DNA from: Debaryomyces hansenii CBS767
Taxonomy: Eukaryota; Ascomycota; Pichiomycetes; Serinales; Debaryomycetaceae
Direction of reading: 5' to 3'
NCBI RefSeq assembly: GCF_000006445.2
Contig: NC_006049.2
Span: forward strand, 248,001 to 312,000
Length of the DNA stretch: 64,000 bases
The position numbers were made by a program, and so were the translations under genes. Positions within the stretch are counted from its first letter, which is position 1. The number at the start of each line of letters is the position of its first letter. Shown here piece by piece: positions 37,925 to 48,900 of the stretch. The notes beneath the pieces are model-generated. The model ran no database searches, was not told where the DNA came from, and saw nothing but the letters and a program-made list of their open reading frames with translations.

Positions 37925-38881
37925 GCTGTATAACTTTTGGTAATGAAAAAGAAAACTATTTCTTTAAATCTCTTGGGCAAGCCTAAAGATAGTTTAGACC
38001 CTTCGAAATCGTGTTTCTTCCCCAGAGAGACTATAGACACTGATATAAAAAACCTAGAGCTAATTGGCCGATTAGATTACAACACTTCCTTCCGAAGCAC
38101 CTTTTTGTTACAAGATTCTTCGTTTGATTGTTCGGGGTTAAGGTTAAGGCATGTCCAAGAGAATTGAATGTGGTTTTCGATACATATTTCCCTCTTAGGA
38201 AAGTCTATTGATTCCTTTTATGCGTCCGCGGCAATGTCCCAGGCAACACAATAGAGGTAGTAAATAGATACAGGAGTACCTCAGAATAGCATAATTTCCT
38301 TATCCATAACTCCACTTCCGAACCAACTTTCCAAACCAAGATGCGCTCATCCAGTTGGTGCTCTTCAAAGAAGTAAATTAATCAAGCCATTATGAAATAT
38401 TCATACTTTCCCTTAGCTTTAGTTCCAGTTTTAGTTTTAATTGAAACTTTATATTACAGTTCTATAGCTATTTCACTAGGTTTACGTTTATCTTCTAACG
38501 TTGTCGAGAGCTTATTGAAATGCAGAACAAACCGCATAAATTGTAAGCGTACATAGCAACTACTTCAAATGATTATTAGTATTATACAATTAGTACAAAA
38601 AAACGATATTTGTGTCAAAACGTATTGTATTCTGGTTTTATCTAAAGAGCTAATTACAGAAATTAATTTAAAGGGTAATTATGAATATAAAGGGCGTCTA
38701 GACAGAATGTACCGAATAAACTTAAAAGTTTAATTATCGATGTAGCATAAAAGGCCCACAATCATGGATGGTACATTAAGTCAGAAAGCTCCACGAAAAG
38801 ATATATAGCGATTGTGAAAATGTTGTGAAAATGTAATCAAAATCAAACAATTTAATATCGTCACCAGGACAATAATTAAAA
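37925..38881. other. Intergenic region between the two globin-like genes
   Basis: A 957-nt gap with the 5' end of the first globin-like gene and the 3' end of the second. A 74-codon ATG ORF at 37943..38167 on the plus strand starts 18 nt from the divergent start codon; it has no recognisable features and is probably chance. The remainder is AT-rich, with no RNA gene seen. Confidence 0.5.
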
Positions 38882-41320
38882 TTATTTAGCAAAAACATCG
38901 TAAGGAACAGCTTTAACATTGTACTTCATGCCCTTCTTTTGAGGAGAAGTATACCTAGAATCAATTGAATTTCTCTTCTTGAAGAACGAGAAGCCCGAAA
39001 TATTGGATTTGTTTGTATCAGTGGTACAAATAGATGCTAAATCCAAAGTCAGATCGCATGCTAATGAGGATTTTCTGGTAGTAGTAGTAGACGAAGAAGA
39101 CGAGAAAATTGAAGACAATCTCGATCTTAACGACTTTCTCTTTGATTCAGTTGATGTATATGAATTAGTACTTTGTAAGTCTGAGTTTGATCTGGCGTGT
39201 CTTGGTGTTGCCCTTGTTGACGATGCCATAGTTTTGGTAGCTTGCTTGTCGTTAGAAAGGTTTGTCACAGGAACAAATGAATTTAACAAGTCGTAACACC
39301 CATCAGAACCAATACCAGAGCTAATAGTACTCTGGAGAGATGCTGTGCTATTCTTAGCTGAACTATTGGATGAACTGCTAACAGCTGCTGGAATAGTAGG
39401 AGGTTTGCAAAGAACGTTTTCAGGTTCATTGAAACCTTGTTCGGAGATTTCCTTTTTCAAGATGAAACTACTTCTCATGAAACCAAGCGATGCCCTTTGT
39501 TTGAATTGCTGTTGGCTACTAGTTCTAGACATCTGGCAGGTAGATGATAATGATGCAGATGATGATTGAGGTCTTGCCATAGCAGGAACAGGTGCAGCCA
39601 ATTGAGCTGAGAGTGCATTCATAGAGCTAACGTCACTTGATGTCGATGATTGTCTAACACCATGGCTCATTTGAAACTTGTTAAGGTCTGGAGATGGGGA
39701 CACTGAAGTGGCATCACTTCCAGAATTAATAGATGACCTGAAGTCACTGTTGTGTAAAGACAATGTAGATACACCTGAGCTTATTTCATCCGCATCCGAA
39801 GACAAACGAGTGCCATAACGAGATGAAGCATTATCGTTATCGACATCTTCATCACTCTCATATTTCGATGAAGCTGTGTCATCAAATTCAGATTCAACAA
39901 TTGGCTCTAATCCTTTTATACCAAAGCTATTGTAGTCAAATGCAGATGGATTTGCTCTTGCAATTGAAGTTTCTTGCTTCACTTCAAAATTGTAGGAATC
40001 ATCCTCAACATCACTTACAGAGGTCTCTCTAGAATGACTGTTGAATAATGGGGATGTAGGTTCAATTTCAGATTCTTCATCTGAGATAATTGGAGATTGA
40101 GACTTTCTTTTAGAAAGTCTACGAGGATCAAATCCAAAACCTTTTTCCTTCTCAGCAAATTCATCGTCAGAATCATCCGAGATAACATTCGATGGCTTCG
40201 TGAAAGCCATCTTACGAGGATCAACCTTAGGTGTCTGTTGTTGTACTTGTGCTTGTGCTTGTTGTTGTGGTTGAACTGGTTCTGGAATCAGTTCCTTCAT
40301 GGATGAATTCCTTCTTGAAGAACGAGGAGTAACCATTGGTTCACATTCTTCAGTTTCAGCAGATGGTGATCTTCTTCTTGATCTACGAGGATCAAAAGAG
40401 GAGGAGTTTTCATTTGATAAGGTCTGTTCTTGTTCATTTAATGAAGCTGGCGAACGAGATAAACTCCTCATTTTTCTTGGGTCAAAAGGTGCAGATGGTG
40501 GGCTAAGTGGTGGTGTAACTTGTTGGAATGTAGGTGTATTTGGAATTTGAATTGAAATTGGCTCAACTTCCGAAGATTGCACGCTTCTTCTAAATCCTCT
40601 GTACTTTTCATTGTTTGAAAGTTGGAATTGGATGGTGCTGGTATTAAGTGGTTTTATCGCGTTATCTTGGGTAACTTCTGGTTGTGGCACCTCTTGTTGT
40701 ATCTCATTATGTATATTATTGTTTTCTTCTTCCTTTTCCTCTGGTTGAGCTGACTGCACTTCAGGTTGTTGTTCCTGTTGAACCTCTTCCTTTGTTATTT
40801 GTTCTACTGGAGGACGTCTTCTTGGTCTTAATGCTTCAATTGGGGCTTCTTCGAGCGAGCGAGTTTCATTCGAGGATTCTGCAAACTGTAATAAACAGTT
40901 TGCAATATACAAATAGACTTGAACCCATAAGGATTGTATTTGGTCATTGAATTTTCCTTGTCCCAACCATTGGCGGAAAGTAACTATCAAGGCCGAACCC
41001 ATTGGCTCAAGGTATTCAGGACCAACTATGACAAATTTTGGGTTTTCCCTTAAGAAAGCATTCATACACTGGTTTAAAGTGCATTCATCGTCCAAGTATA
41101 GCATCGTGAAACTCAACAAGTCACCAAATAAAGTAGATTGTTCTGCAATAATAGATTCCGAATGGAAGACCTTTCTCAACTTAGGGTTAGCAGCAACTAA
41201 GTTTGAAAACAACCTAGTAATAAAGTCATCTTTATGGTATTTGTTATTAGCTTGTAAGCCTGACCAACAGGTGGTAAGTTTCTGAATATCTTCTCCAGAT
41301 AAATTTAACTGAGCAGACAT
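38882..41320 (-). CDS. Globin-fold protein with long disordered tail (copy 2)
   Basis: Predicted 812 residues. The first ~145 follow the flavohaemoglobin/neuroglobin pattern: LSGEDIQKLTTCW (helix A), NPKLRKVFHSE (Phe at CD1), AEQSTLFGDLL (Gln61 at the distal E7 place), GPEYLEPMGSALIVTF and a final LWVQVYLYIANCL. The proximal histidine position, about 14 residues before Gly108, is Pro94 with Asn93 beside it, so covalent-type haem ligation looks lost. The remaining ~660 residues are Ser-rich and disordered, with four DPR[KR] motifs (about 280, 310, 367 and 398) each followed by basic, Ser-containing segments, and a short ordered C-terminus (YNVKAVPYDVFAK). Tandem and co-oriented with another globin-like gene. 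A regulatory or scaffold role is possible; function is unknown. Confidence 0.6.
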   Translation of the reverse strand: MSAQLNLSGEDIQKLTTCWSGLQANNKYHKDDFITRLFSNLVAANPKLRKVFHSESIIAEQSTLFGDLLSFTMLYLDDECTLNQCMNAFLRENPKFVIVGPEYLEPMGSALIVTFRQWLGQGKFNDQIQSLWVQVYLYIANCLLQFAESSNETRSLEEAPIEALRPRRRPPVEQITKEEVQQEQQPEVQSAQPEEKEEENNNIHNEIQQEVPQPEVTQDNAIKPLNTSTIQFQLSNNEKYRGFRRSVQSSEVEPISIQIPNTPTFQQVTPPLSPPSAPFDPRKMRSLSRSPASLNEQEQTLSNENSSSFDPRRSRRRSPSAETEECEPMVTPRSSRRNSSMKELIPEPVQPQQQAQAQVQQQTPKVDPRKMAFTKPSNVISDDSDDEFAEKEKGFGFDPRRLSKRKSQSPIISDEESEIEPTSPLFNSHSRETSVSDVEDDSYNFEVKQETSIARANPSAFDYNSFGIKGLEPIVESEFDDTASSKYESDEDVDNDNASSRYGTRLSSDADEISSGVSTLSLHNSDFRSSINSGSDATSVSPSPDLNKFQMSHGVRQSSTSSDVSSMNALSAQLAAPVPAMARPQSSSASLSSTCQMSRTSSQQQFKQRASLGFMRSSFILKKEISEQGFNEPENVLCKPPTIPAAVSSSSNSSAKNSTASLQSTISSGIGSDGCYDLLNSFVPVTNLSNDKQATKTMASSTRATPRHARSNSDLQSTNSYTSTESKRKSLRSRLSSIFSSSSSTTTTRKSSLACDLTLDLASICTTDTNKSNISGFSFFKKRNSIDSRYTSPQKKGMKYNVKAVPYDVFAK

Positions 41321-42325
41321 TTTGTATAGTTGTTCTCAATATAATCAAGAATAAGTAAAGTATATTTCGTTATATTACAGGAAACTGCCTATTCTTTCAA
41401 ATGTTTAAAAAATGGGATTTGAATTCTTTTATATTTTGAAATATAATCAAAAAGGTAACTAAATTATTTTATGCCTATTCTGTAGCATTAACTCTATCCG
41501 TTAATTTAAAAATTCCCTTATACAGAAACCCTCTTATGATAAATTCCCTCGACCTAATAATTACATTACCTATTTTGGTAGTTTTGAGCTGCTAATCAAA
41601 GACAAGGGCATAACAGATAGTGGAGACATAGTTTCATTTGCAGTAAATTCATATATTTTAATCAATTTTCCCAATTAGGTAATTTTTGACTGACCGTAAA
41701 TAATCTTTACCGTATAAGGAAGTTTTACATCTTCTTTACCCAAAGTAGTAAATTGGTGATTTTCGCAGCGAAGTAGAAGCCTATGCGGACAGTCTTAAGT
41801 AAATACATTCAATATTCGCACTTCTTTCCAAATATAGAAGTCGACGAGTGTGGTTCTTATTGATAGCAGAAGCATACTAGTTCACATGAATTTTCAGCTT
41901 AGTATACAATATTGCGCCTATTTGGATAAGTTCACAGGACAAAAAGTCAAGCTCACAAGACTCAGACAGATATTTATCGATTTACCCTATCAAGATAATA
42001 CTTGAATGCAGGTTTTCATTCATAGAGTACCTCATTTAGGGTTATACAAGTGAGTAATGCAAATCATTGGTAAAGCCATTCTTCATTAATGAAGTATAAT
42101 TGAAGACTTGTAATAGTTAATTAGTCTAATCAGAACAGGGCTAATTGATAACTAATAACTCCAGCCATTAAGAAAAATGGTCTAGGGCATCTTCACTGTA
42201 GGAATACGATTGGCCCTATTTTGTGAGGAGTAAAAACTCCGCAGAGTGGAATCGTGACTTGTGCCCCATACTTTTACAATTCAATAATTTAAGACGTTGG
42301 GTATTAAATGACATAACTACATACA
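41321..42325. other. Long intergenic region upstream of globin-like copy 2
   Basis: A 1,005-nt AT-rich gap between the start of the second globin-like gene and the 3' end of OPI1, both on the minus strand. Its length suggests a large regulated promoter for the globin-like gene. No RNA gene, repeat or convincing ORF was found. Confidence 0.55.
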
Positions 42326-43822
42326 CTAGCAACTTACTTTCAATTTCTCGTCTGATGCGGATACAGCTCTACGAGCTTGTGCTTCGTGGCTGGTTTCTTC
42401 TTGAGCTGGTTGTTTCTTTAATGCATCCGCTACTCTACTTCCTTGTGTTGCTTCTACTTGTTCTGCTTCTACTTGTTCAGCTTCCCCTTTTTCTTTATCG
42501 AAGTCAGAATCTCCTGGAACATTGGTTCCATTATGCTCTATTGCTAGCTGTTTGCTGGTTTCTTGTTTAGATTCTAACATTTTGCGTCTCTCTCTCTCTT
42601 TCTGCATTTCTCCTGCGAGCCAATGCTCTGCATGTTCAAGTTGTCCATTGAAAACATTTGTTAGCCTCGTAATCATTTCTAATGATTCTCTGGCAAATAC
42701 GAATATCCTATCGTTAGCCTGCTGCGCAGAGGTGTTATTCGTTATTGCTGCCTGTTGGATTGTAGTTGGTAACTTTAATATAATATCACGTATAGTAGAT
42801 TTAAATTCCAAGTCCTCCGACCTTGTTTCAGGATTTACTTCGTTTATATCCGGAGAAATTGTATTGGTATTTAATGATGAAGGCTTGAATGTAGATATAA
42901 CGTGAATAATTTTCTTAACCGTCGCAACTATTTCTGTCTTAGTTTGTTGGGCTTCCGACTGGGCATCTTGGGTGGAAACATTGTTGGTAGTAGCATTGTT
43001 TGCATTAGGTGTATTGTCAGTGGTAACATCGGTATTTTCCTGTGATTCTGCGGCACCTTCATTATTTATATCATTCGCTTTGCTAGAAGTGTTATTAAGT
43101 GACCTTTTCTCTTTGATCGAACGTTCTTTATCAATAACTTTTTGTTGCAAAAAGTTAACTTTATAATTAATTCGATCATTAGCCAAACGTAATAGGTGTA
43201 AGCAAAACTGAAGTCTTTTTTTAGTTTCCATCGTAACTACTTTATTATAGTCTCCAGCGCCACCTAATCGTCTCTTTTTAACCGTCACGGACGGATCCTG
43301 GCCTGATTCCCCTTCGAGTTTTAATTGTTTAGCTTGATATCTATTATTTAAATTAACTTCAATTTTGTTAACAACAGGAATAGCAGCCTTTTCTACTATA
43401 CCAGCTGCATAGTTAAAGGCACCATAGTTCCTCTTAGAGTTTTCATAATATTTAACTGCATTTGTCACAATAGGATGCTTGGATACTTTACTAACTTTTG
43501 TCACTAACGGATGTTCACCCTGATTTGCTTTATGTTCGATCTTTCTCTCGTTACTCCTGCCATCTAGCGATGATGAGAGCGATGAAACAGGTGTTGGCAT
43601 GCTTGGCACACGATTATTTACCGATAAAGGAGGAGTGGAGCTTCTAGTAAGCTGTGTTAATGCCTCTGCTGCTGAAAATAGATCATTATCATTTGAGTTG
43701 AGGTTTCCAGGCTTTTCCTTATTTTCGTATGGTGGTGGTGGTGACGACGATGAGGTTGAATATTGCGAAGAAATTGACAGCTCTGAGAGTTTCCTCTTCA
43801 CTGTCTTATTCCCTTTAGTCAT
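42326..43822 (-). CDS. OPI1: Phospholipid-synthesis transcriptional regulator Opi1
   Basis: Predicted 498 residues from the ATG at 43822; an upstream extension to 43852 lacks an ATG. Opi1 senses phosphatidic acid at the ER and, in S. cerevisiae, enters the nucleus to repress Ino2/Ino4-driven phospholipid genes. Visible parts are an N-terminal LFSAAEALTQL helix (Sin3-binding/FFAT-like zone), HPLVTKVSKVSKHPIVTNAVKYYE, a basic patch VKKRRLGGAG, a leucine-rich helix LQFCLHLLRLANDRI, and the activator-interaction region RIFVFARESLEMITRLTNVF to AEHWL. The tail is Glu/Gln-rich with a small VEAEQVEATQ repeat. A CATGTGAT E-box lies ~122 nt upstream. The stop follows a GTAAGT sequence, so a 3'-terminal intron is conceivable but unsupported. 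In CTG-clade yeasts the regulon may differ. Confidence 0.85.
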   Translation of the reverse strand: MTKGNKTVKRKLSELSISSQYSTSSSSPPPPYENKEKPGNLNSNDNDLFSAAEALTQLTRSSTPPLSVNNRVPSMPTPVSSLSSSLDGRSNERKIEHKANQGEHPLVTKVSKVSKHPIVTNAVKYYENSKRNYGAFNYAAGIVEKAAIPVVNKIEVNLNNRYQAKQLKLEGESGQDPSVTVKKRRLGGAGDYNKVVTMETKKRLQFCLHLLRLANDRINYKVNFLQQKVIDKERSIKEKRSLNNTSSKANDINNEGAAESQENTDVTTDNTPNANNATTNNVSTQDAQSEAQQTKTEIVATVKKIIHVISTFKPSSLNTNTISPDINEVNPETRSEDLEFKSTIRDIILKLPTTIQQAAITNNTSAQQANDRIFVFARESLEMITRLTNVFNGQLEHAEHWLAGEMQKERERRKMLESKQETSKQLAIEHNGTNVPGDSDFDKEKGEAEQVEAEQVEATQGSRVADALKKQPAQEETSHEAQARRAVSASDEKLKVSC

Positions 43823-44182
43823 ACTCACTGCAATAAGGGCCTTAATTAACACAAAATATGTAGTTCTCGTAATATAGTGTCGGAGAATAAAAGAGCATTA
43901 TCAAGGCTTTCGTATTCTGAAAGTAAAACTTTCTGGGTCAAGGCATGTGATTTTTTTTTTTTTGGTATCTATCTTTTTCACTGCACTAGGAAAAATGAAA
44001 TGTTGAGTATAGAGAATACCAATAGATGCAAATTAAGCCATATACTTTGTTATAAAACGCTCTCTGATAAACCTATATAGTGAATTACATATATAACTAG
44101 GTTATTTAATAGAGCACAATTATTATAATCAACTAATAATATTTTTAAAATTTGTAGATAAACAGAAAATTTTGTTGCAAAA
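43823..44182. other. Intergenic region OPI1 5' flank
   Basis: A 360-nt gap with the OPI1 promoter and the 3' flank of the two-exon membrane-protein gene. It has an E-box CATGTGAT at 43944..43951 directly followed by a run of 13 T (43951..43963). No RNA gene seen. Confidence 0.5.
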
Positions 44183-45659
44183 TCAAACTTCAGTGTCTTC
44201 AAGCTTAATAAAACTTGAAGGTCCAAATTTCGTTTCTTCTTGCTCCAACTTCTTGGATGATACCCACCCTCTACCAAGAATAAAGATACGTCTAAATTTA
44301 TTATTATTTTGATCTCTCTTTAATACATCCTGGTACCTTATATTAAGCACTTTAGAATCATTTTCATTAAGAAGATGGTTAATATCAATTTGCTTTAAAA
44401 CAGAATTGCCATTGCCATTACAAGGATCGATTTGTTTCAAAACATTGCCATTGCCATTACAAGGAACTGTTGAGGGCTGTGTAAACTTGGGTTTGACCAA
44501 TTGTTCTCTAATATATTTTTTCCATTTTTCCCTTCCTTCAGTGGTAGAAATATCAAATGATTTACTAAAGTTGGAACTATTTGGATCAGTGTTTTCATTT
44601 CGAATAGAACCAATAGCAATACTTGAATCTACTTTAGAATTAGCTACTAAAGTAGGAAGTTTAGAGTGAGAATTATTGATCTCTTCTGTTGATTTTTGCC
44701 CATTTGTTTTATCAGTCTTAGAGTTTTCATCATTTTTATAGGTACCTTGAACTTTTCTTTCTTGAGACAGTTTTTTGTAATATGCTGAATTTTCAATCGG
44801 AGCTGGAGGCAAAATTGCAGCAGTGGGACCACAGCTTGAGTATAGGTAACCTTTCAATTGGGAGAAGTCGATAATAGTTTTTTCAAGATTCTCAGAAATG
44901 GTTTCGATTTCTCTTCGAACGTCTCCTCCACGATTAAGTCTGCCATGTAGATTTCTGGTCTCAGATTTAATGGTGCCAATTAACGAGGAAACCGTACTAT
45001 AAAGTTCCACTTGTTTTTCATTTAAAATCTCAAAGTTATCTCCTAGGTATCGAATATTTCTTCCAAGATGCTCAAAATCTCTATTTCTAAAAATAAAAGT
45101 GGCGATCGAATGAATAGCAATAAACACTTGAATAAATAGACTAATAATGACGCCGGTTATTACAAACCAGCTAGCTCCAGTTGATGAATTGTTGAAATCA
45201 ACTGCTCTATCTAAAATATCAGCATGATGGTAACAAGTTTGAATATTCAACAACACGGCCAAATCATTAGCATTATCAGATACCATACTAAGACAGCTAT
45301 ATACATGTTAGTAAATGGCCATTTAATACTCAAAAAAATTTAACGGACCTTTCCAATTGAGTAAATGAAACTGTACTCATTCCATTTCTTGACTCTCCAC
45401 TCAATTCATTGCGGTATTGTCTAAAACATTGTATACCATCCGATTTATCACTACATTTGACAATTGATTTAAAAGCATTTGACTGTGTTAATTGGAATAA
45501 TGACTTCTCGACATTGAAGCGTTGTTTGGTGGATGTTGATACATAAATAAAATTTCCAGAGAGAAATACCAAAATTAACAAGAACAAAGGATGAATGCCA
45601 GTAGAATAATTAAATTTAAATAGTTTCGAAGCAACCATCTTATCTTGGACTGGTTGCAT
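44183..45659 (-). CDS. Unrecognised two-exon membrane protein with lumenal cysteines and coiled coil
   Basis: Joined exons 45349..45659 and 44183..45296 give 474 residues. I do not recognise the family. An N-terminal hydrophobic segment (about 22-40, HPLFLLILVFLSGNFIYV) could be a signal peptide or anchor. It is followed by a ~105-residue region with four cysteines (69, 78, 105, 125), suitable for disulfides, then a membrane segment at 148-173, a helical segment with heptad character (about 175-260), and a disordered Ser/Asn/Lys tail. A tandem CNGNGN/VLKQID repeat lies in the tail. A short stretch near the C-terminus (FRRIFILGRGWVSSKK) looks ordered. A nuclear-fusion protein such as Kar5 came to mind because of cysteines plus coiled coil, but the layout differs and I do not claim it. 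An alternative start is the second Met (residue 8). Confidence 0.5.
45297..45348 (-). other. Probable 52-nt intron with non-canonical donor GTCCGT
   Basis: A perfect TACTAAC (45307..45313) is followed by acceptor ATATAG ending at 45297, immediately upstream of the second exon. The only GT that keeps frame is GTCCGT at 45348, joining QLE-S-CLSMVSDN. The donor is unusual for yeast, so the 5' boundary is less sure than the 3' one. Confidence 0.6.
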
Positions 45660-45911
45660 GGTTATTGTTTAATGTCTTAGAAAAGAAGATAAAGTACAAT
45701 AGTTTAGACGCTTATATGGTTTTAGACCAAATTTTCGCAGCCACAAATACATGCTCGATTTTGATATCAAAATTCTATTAAACAAGACAATAAAAACTAT
45801 ACAATAGATGCAAATAAAATTAAAAGAAATAAATAAATGAATGTAGAAAACAAACACCTTCAAGTCATAATAACAAAGAAGAAGACAGTCTTTTCAAAAA
45901 GTATAAAAAAT

Positions 45912-48900
45912 TTATTCATCCTTTTGATGAGATTGAACGTATTCAGCAGCCTTAGCTTTAACACGAGCAGCAAATTGTTGATCATTCTTTTCTTCTTCAA
46001 ATGAGAGCCACTTACTAAAGAAGAATTTGGCTTGCTTACGAGATAATTTTTTGGTAATGGCTCTTTCAAATAAATCTTCGACCTTAGCCTTATTATCTTG
46101 TTTAATTTCTTGGTCGATATAAACATTCCATAAGTCAATTCTCTTTGGAACATCAGAAATTAAACCTTCGAATAATGATCTACCTTGTTCAGGATCTCCC
46201 TTTGTAAATTCTAATTGTCCAAATTTTCTAACAACTTCAATATGTTCTCTCTTAGGCAAAACTTGCAAAGAGCGAGCTAAAACTTCATGTGCTTCGTCAT
46301 TTAATTGACGATCCAATAAGGAAGAACCGTATTGGACCCAAATAGAAACATTCTTACCGAATTTCTTACACATGACTTTATACAATTCATCAGCCTTTCT
46401 AAACTTTTCAGACATGGTGTAGATACTCACTAATTTTTGATGCATAATTAATGAATCCATGTATTGACATGAACGCTTGAACGTTTCTTCTAATGTATCG
46501 TCAGTGCCGAATGTGTTTTCCAAATTTAACAATGCTATCCAAATGTTCATCTTCTCTTGTTCTTCACGATAATTAATTGTCTTTAATGCTCTTTCACCGA
46601 TTTCACGTGCCTTATCAACTTCACTCAATTGTAATTGGAATGACATGTAATTCATCCACATGATAGAGGAATTTGGGTTACCAACCAATAATCGTTCAAA
46701 ATCAGATACAGATTGTGGCGCTCTAGTATTTAAATCGGCAGTCTTATCCTCAATAACTTTCAGAGTCTTCTTTTTCTTCTTCTTTTCATGTGTGAAATCC
46801 TCTTCGTCAGATGATGAATAGTTATCTTCAGCTTGATCTAATATAGACGCCGTCCAATCGAAACCATTAGTAGATAATCCAGATACACCAGAAGATCTGG
46901 AATTGTCATTCTCTTCATCATCTTCGCTGTCGCTCTCGTTTTCGCTAGCACCATTTTTATTTTCCAAGACATCTTCCATTACTTCATCGTCAGATTCATC
47001 ATTTTCATGTTCATCATCAGATTCAGAACCAGAGTCGTTTTGATCATTCGCGTCGGACATCTCAACATCATCTTGCTCGGAAGAAGCATCAGCATTAGTG
47101 AAGTAAGATGCTTTCATACCTAATGATAATTGTTTCTTTTCTTGATCAATTGCTAAAATCTTGACCTTGACACGATCACCTTCTCCAAATAATGATGAAA
47201 CATTTTCGACATCATTATCTGATATTTGAGAATGGTGACATAAACCGCTGATATTCACCGTTCCATCCAATTTAATGAAAGCACCAAAATCAGTAACTCT
47301 TCTAACGGAACCTTCAAATATTTCACCTACTTCCAAATCTTCAAATTTCTTCAAGACATTCAATTCACCATTGATTTCACTTTCCTTCAAGGTCATAAGA
47401 ATACGGCCCTCTTCCTTACAGGATGAAATCTTACCAATGATTGGTTGGTGAGGTTTAAAATATTTCTTCCAGTCTTTTAAGAATGAATCAGATAAATCAG
47501 TGATTCTAACCAAAGCATGTATCGACCTACCTAATGCAATATAAACACCATTATTTGCAACGTTTTTAACAAATCCTCTTATGATATCACCACGGTTTAA
47601 GTCTTCTATGGAATCAATGACTTTGTCAGTAGCATCGTCATTACGCAACGAGACGGCAATCTTTTTCGATTCCTCATCAACAGCTAAAACAGTAGCTGTA
47701 CAGAAATCATTAGTATGGAAAACATTTTCTAATTTTTCAGTATAATCGTTTAATGCATCAGTAATAAACGAGGAAGCGACGAGATTTTTGCCTAATTCAA
47801 CCAATACGAAAGTGTCTCTTACCTTCAAAACTCTTGCAGGCAACTTATCACCGACCTTGACATCTTTAACGGTACCCATTGTGCTGTTTCTTGCACTCAA
47901 AACGACAGTATTATGATCATTATCAATATCTTTAACCGTAGCCTCTATAGCCATACCAATAGGCAACTTGTTTTCTATATCATCAAATACCGAGACATCA
48001 TCGCTCAATTCCATAAATGAGATACGCCCCTTAATAGTTGGTGTAATGGATACCCATACAAATCCCTTTGCAACGTTATTAATATAAGCAACCCATTTTG
48101 AACCTTCTGAAGTGTTCGATAAGTTCAACATATGGTATGGTTCATCAGGAGTTTTCAATTCTTTTTCAAGAATAGACAACTCTAAAACGATATTCTTATT
48201 GGATTTACGATGAGTGATTGGTAAAAATCTGTGAGTTTTCGCATCATGGAATCCAATAACTTTAACTTTGATTTTATCATTCTTATGGAACTGTGATAAT
48301 GGCTGCTTCTTATCTTTGATTTCAGACCATGAGTTGAAACATTGGGTGATGTCCACTCTACCTTGTAGGTTATCTGCTAATTGAACATTCAATTGAGTGC
48401 CTTTAATAGATTTGACGACCGCACTAGTAATCACACCAGGAGTGTAATCACCAACCGTGGACTTCTCACTATCAATTGGATTGATAACTTCTTCTGTGTT
48501 GGAGGAATCCTTAGAATTCTCACTCTTCTTTAAAGATAATAAAAATCTTTTGTTTTCTTCATCAATTCTAATAACACGACATGAAACCGATTGATACTTG
48601 TAGAACTTTTTGGACAAGTCCTCATCTGGCTTATCAGTTGCATACTTAGCCAATACTAAACCAGTTAATTTACCAGCAAATGAGATAAATAAACCCATAT
48701 TAGTAACAGATTTAATATAACCGTGTAACATCTTATTATCCACCTTTATATCCTTAAAATATGCTGGAACTTCGTCTTGCTTAGCAGCTTCAATTAAAGA
48801 TGCTTTGGCAGAAACAGTGACAGATCTAGATTTCAAATCCTTTTCCAAAACAAGAACATCAATTTTGTCTCCAATTGGTAATTTCTTGAAAATAGATCTA

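Noticed and set aside
37943..38167. 74-codon ATG ORF divergent from globin-like copy 1
   Set aside because: It is short, has no recognisable motif, signal or homologue, and sits within 18 nt of another gene's start. Listed only within the intergenic note; expression data would be needed to call it a gene.
36923..41320. Calling the two globin-like genes flavohaemoglobins (YHB1)
   Set aside because: Neither has FAD- or NAD-binding reductase domains, and both lack the proximal His; only the globin fold is supported.
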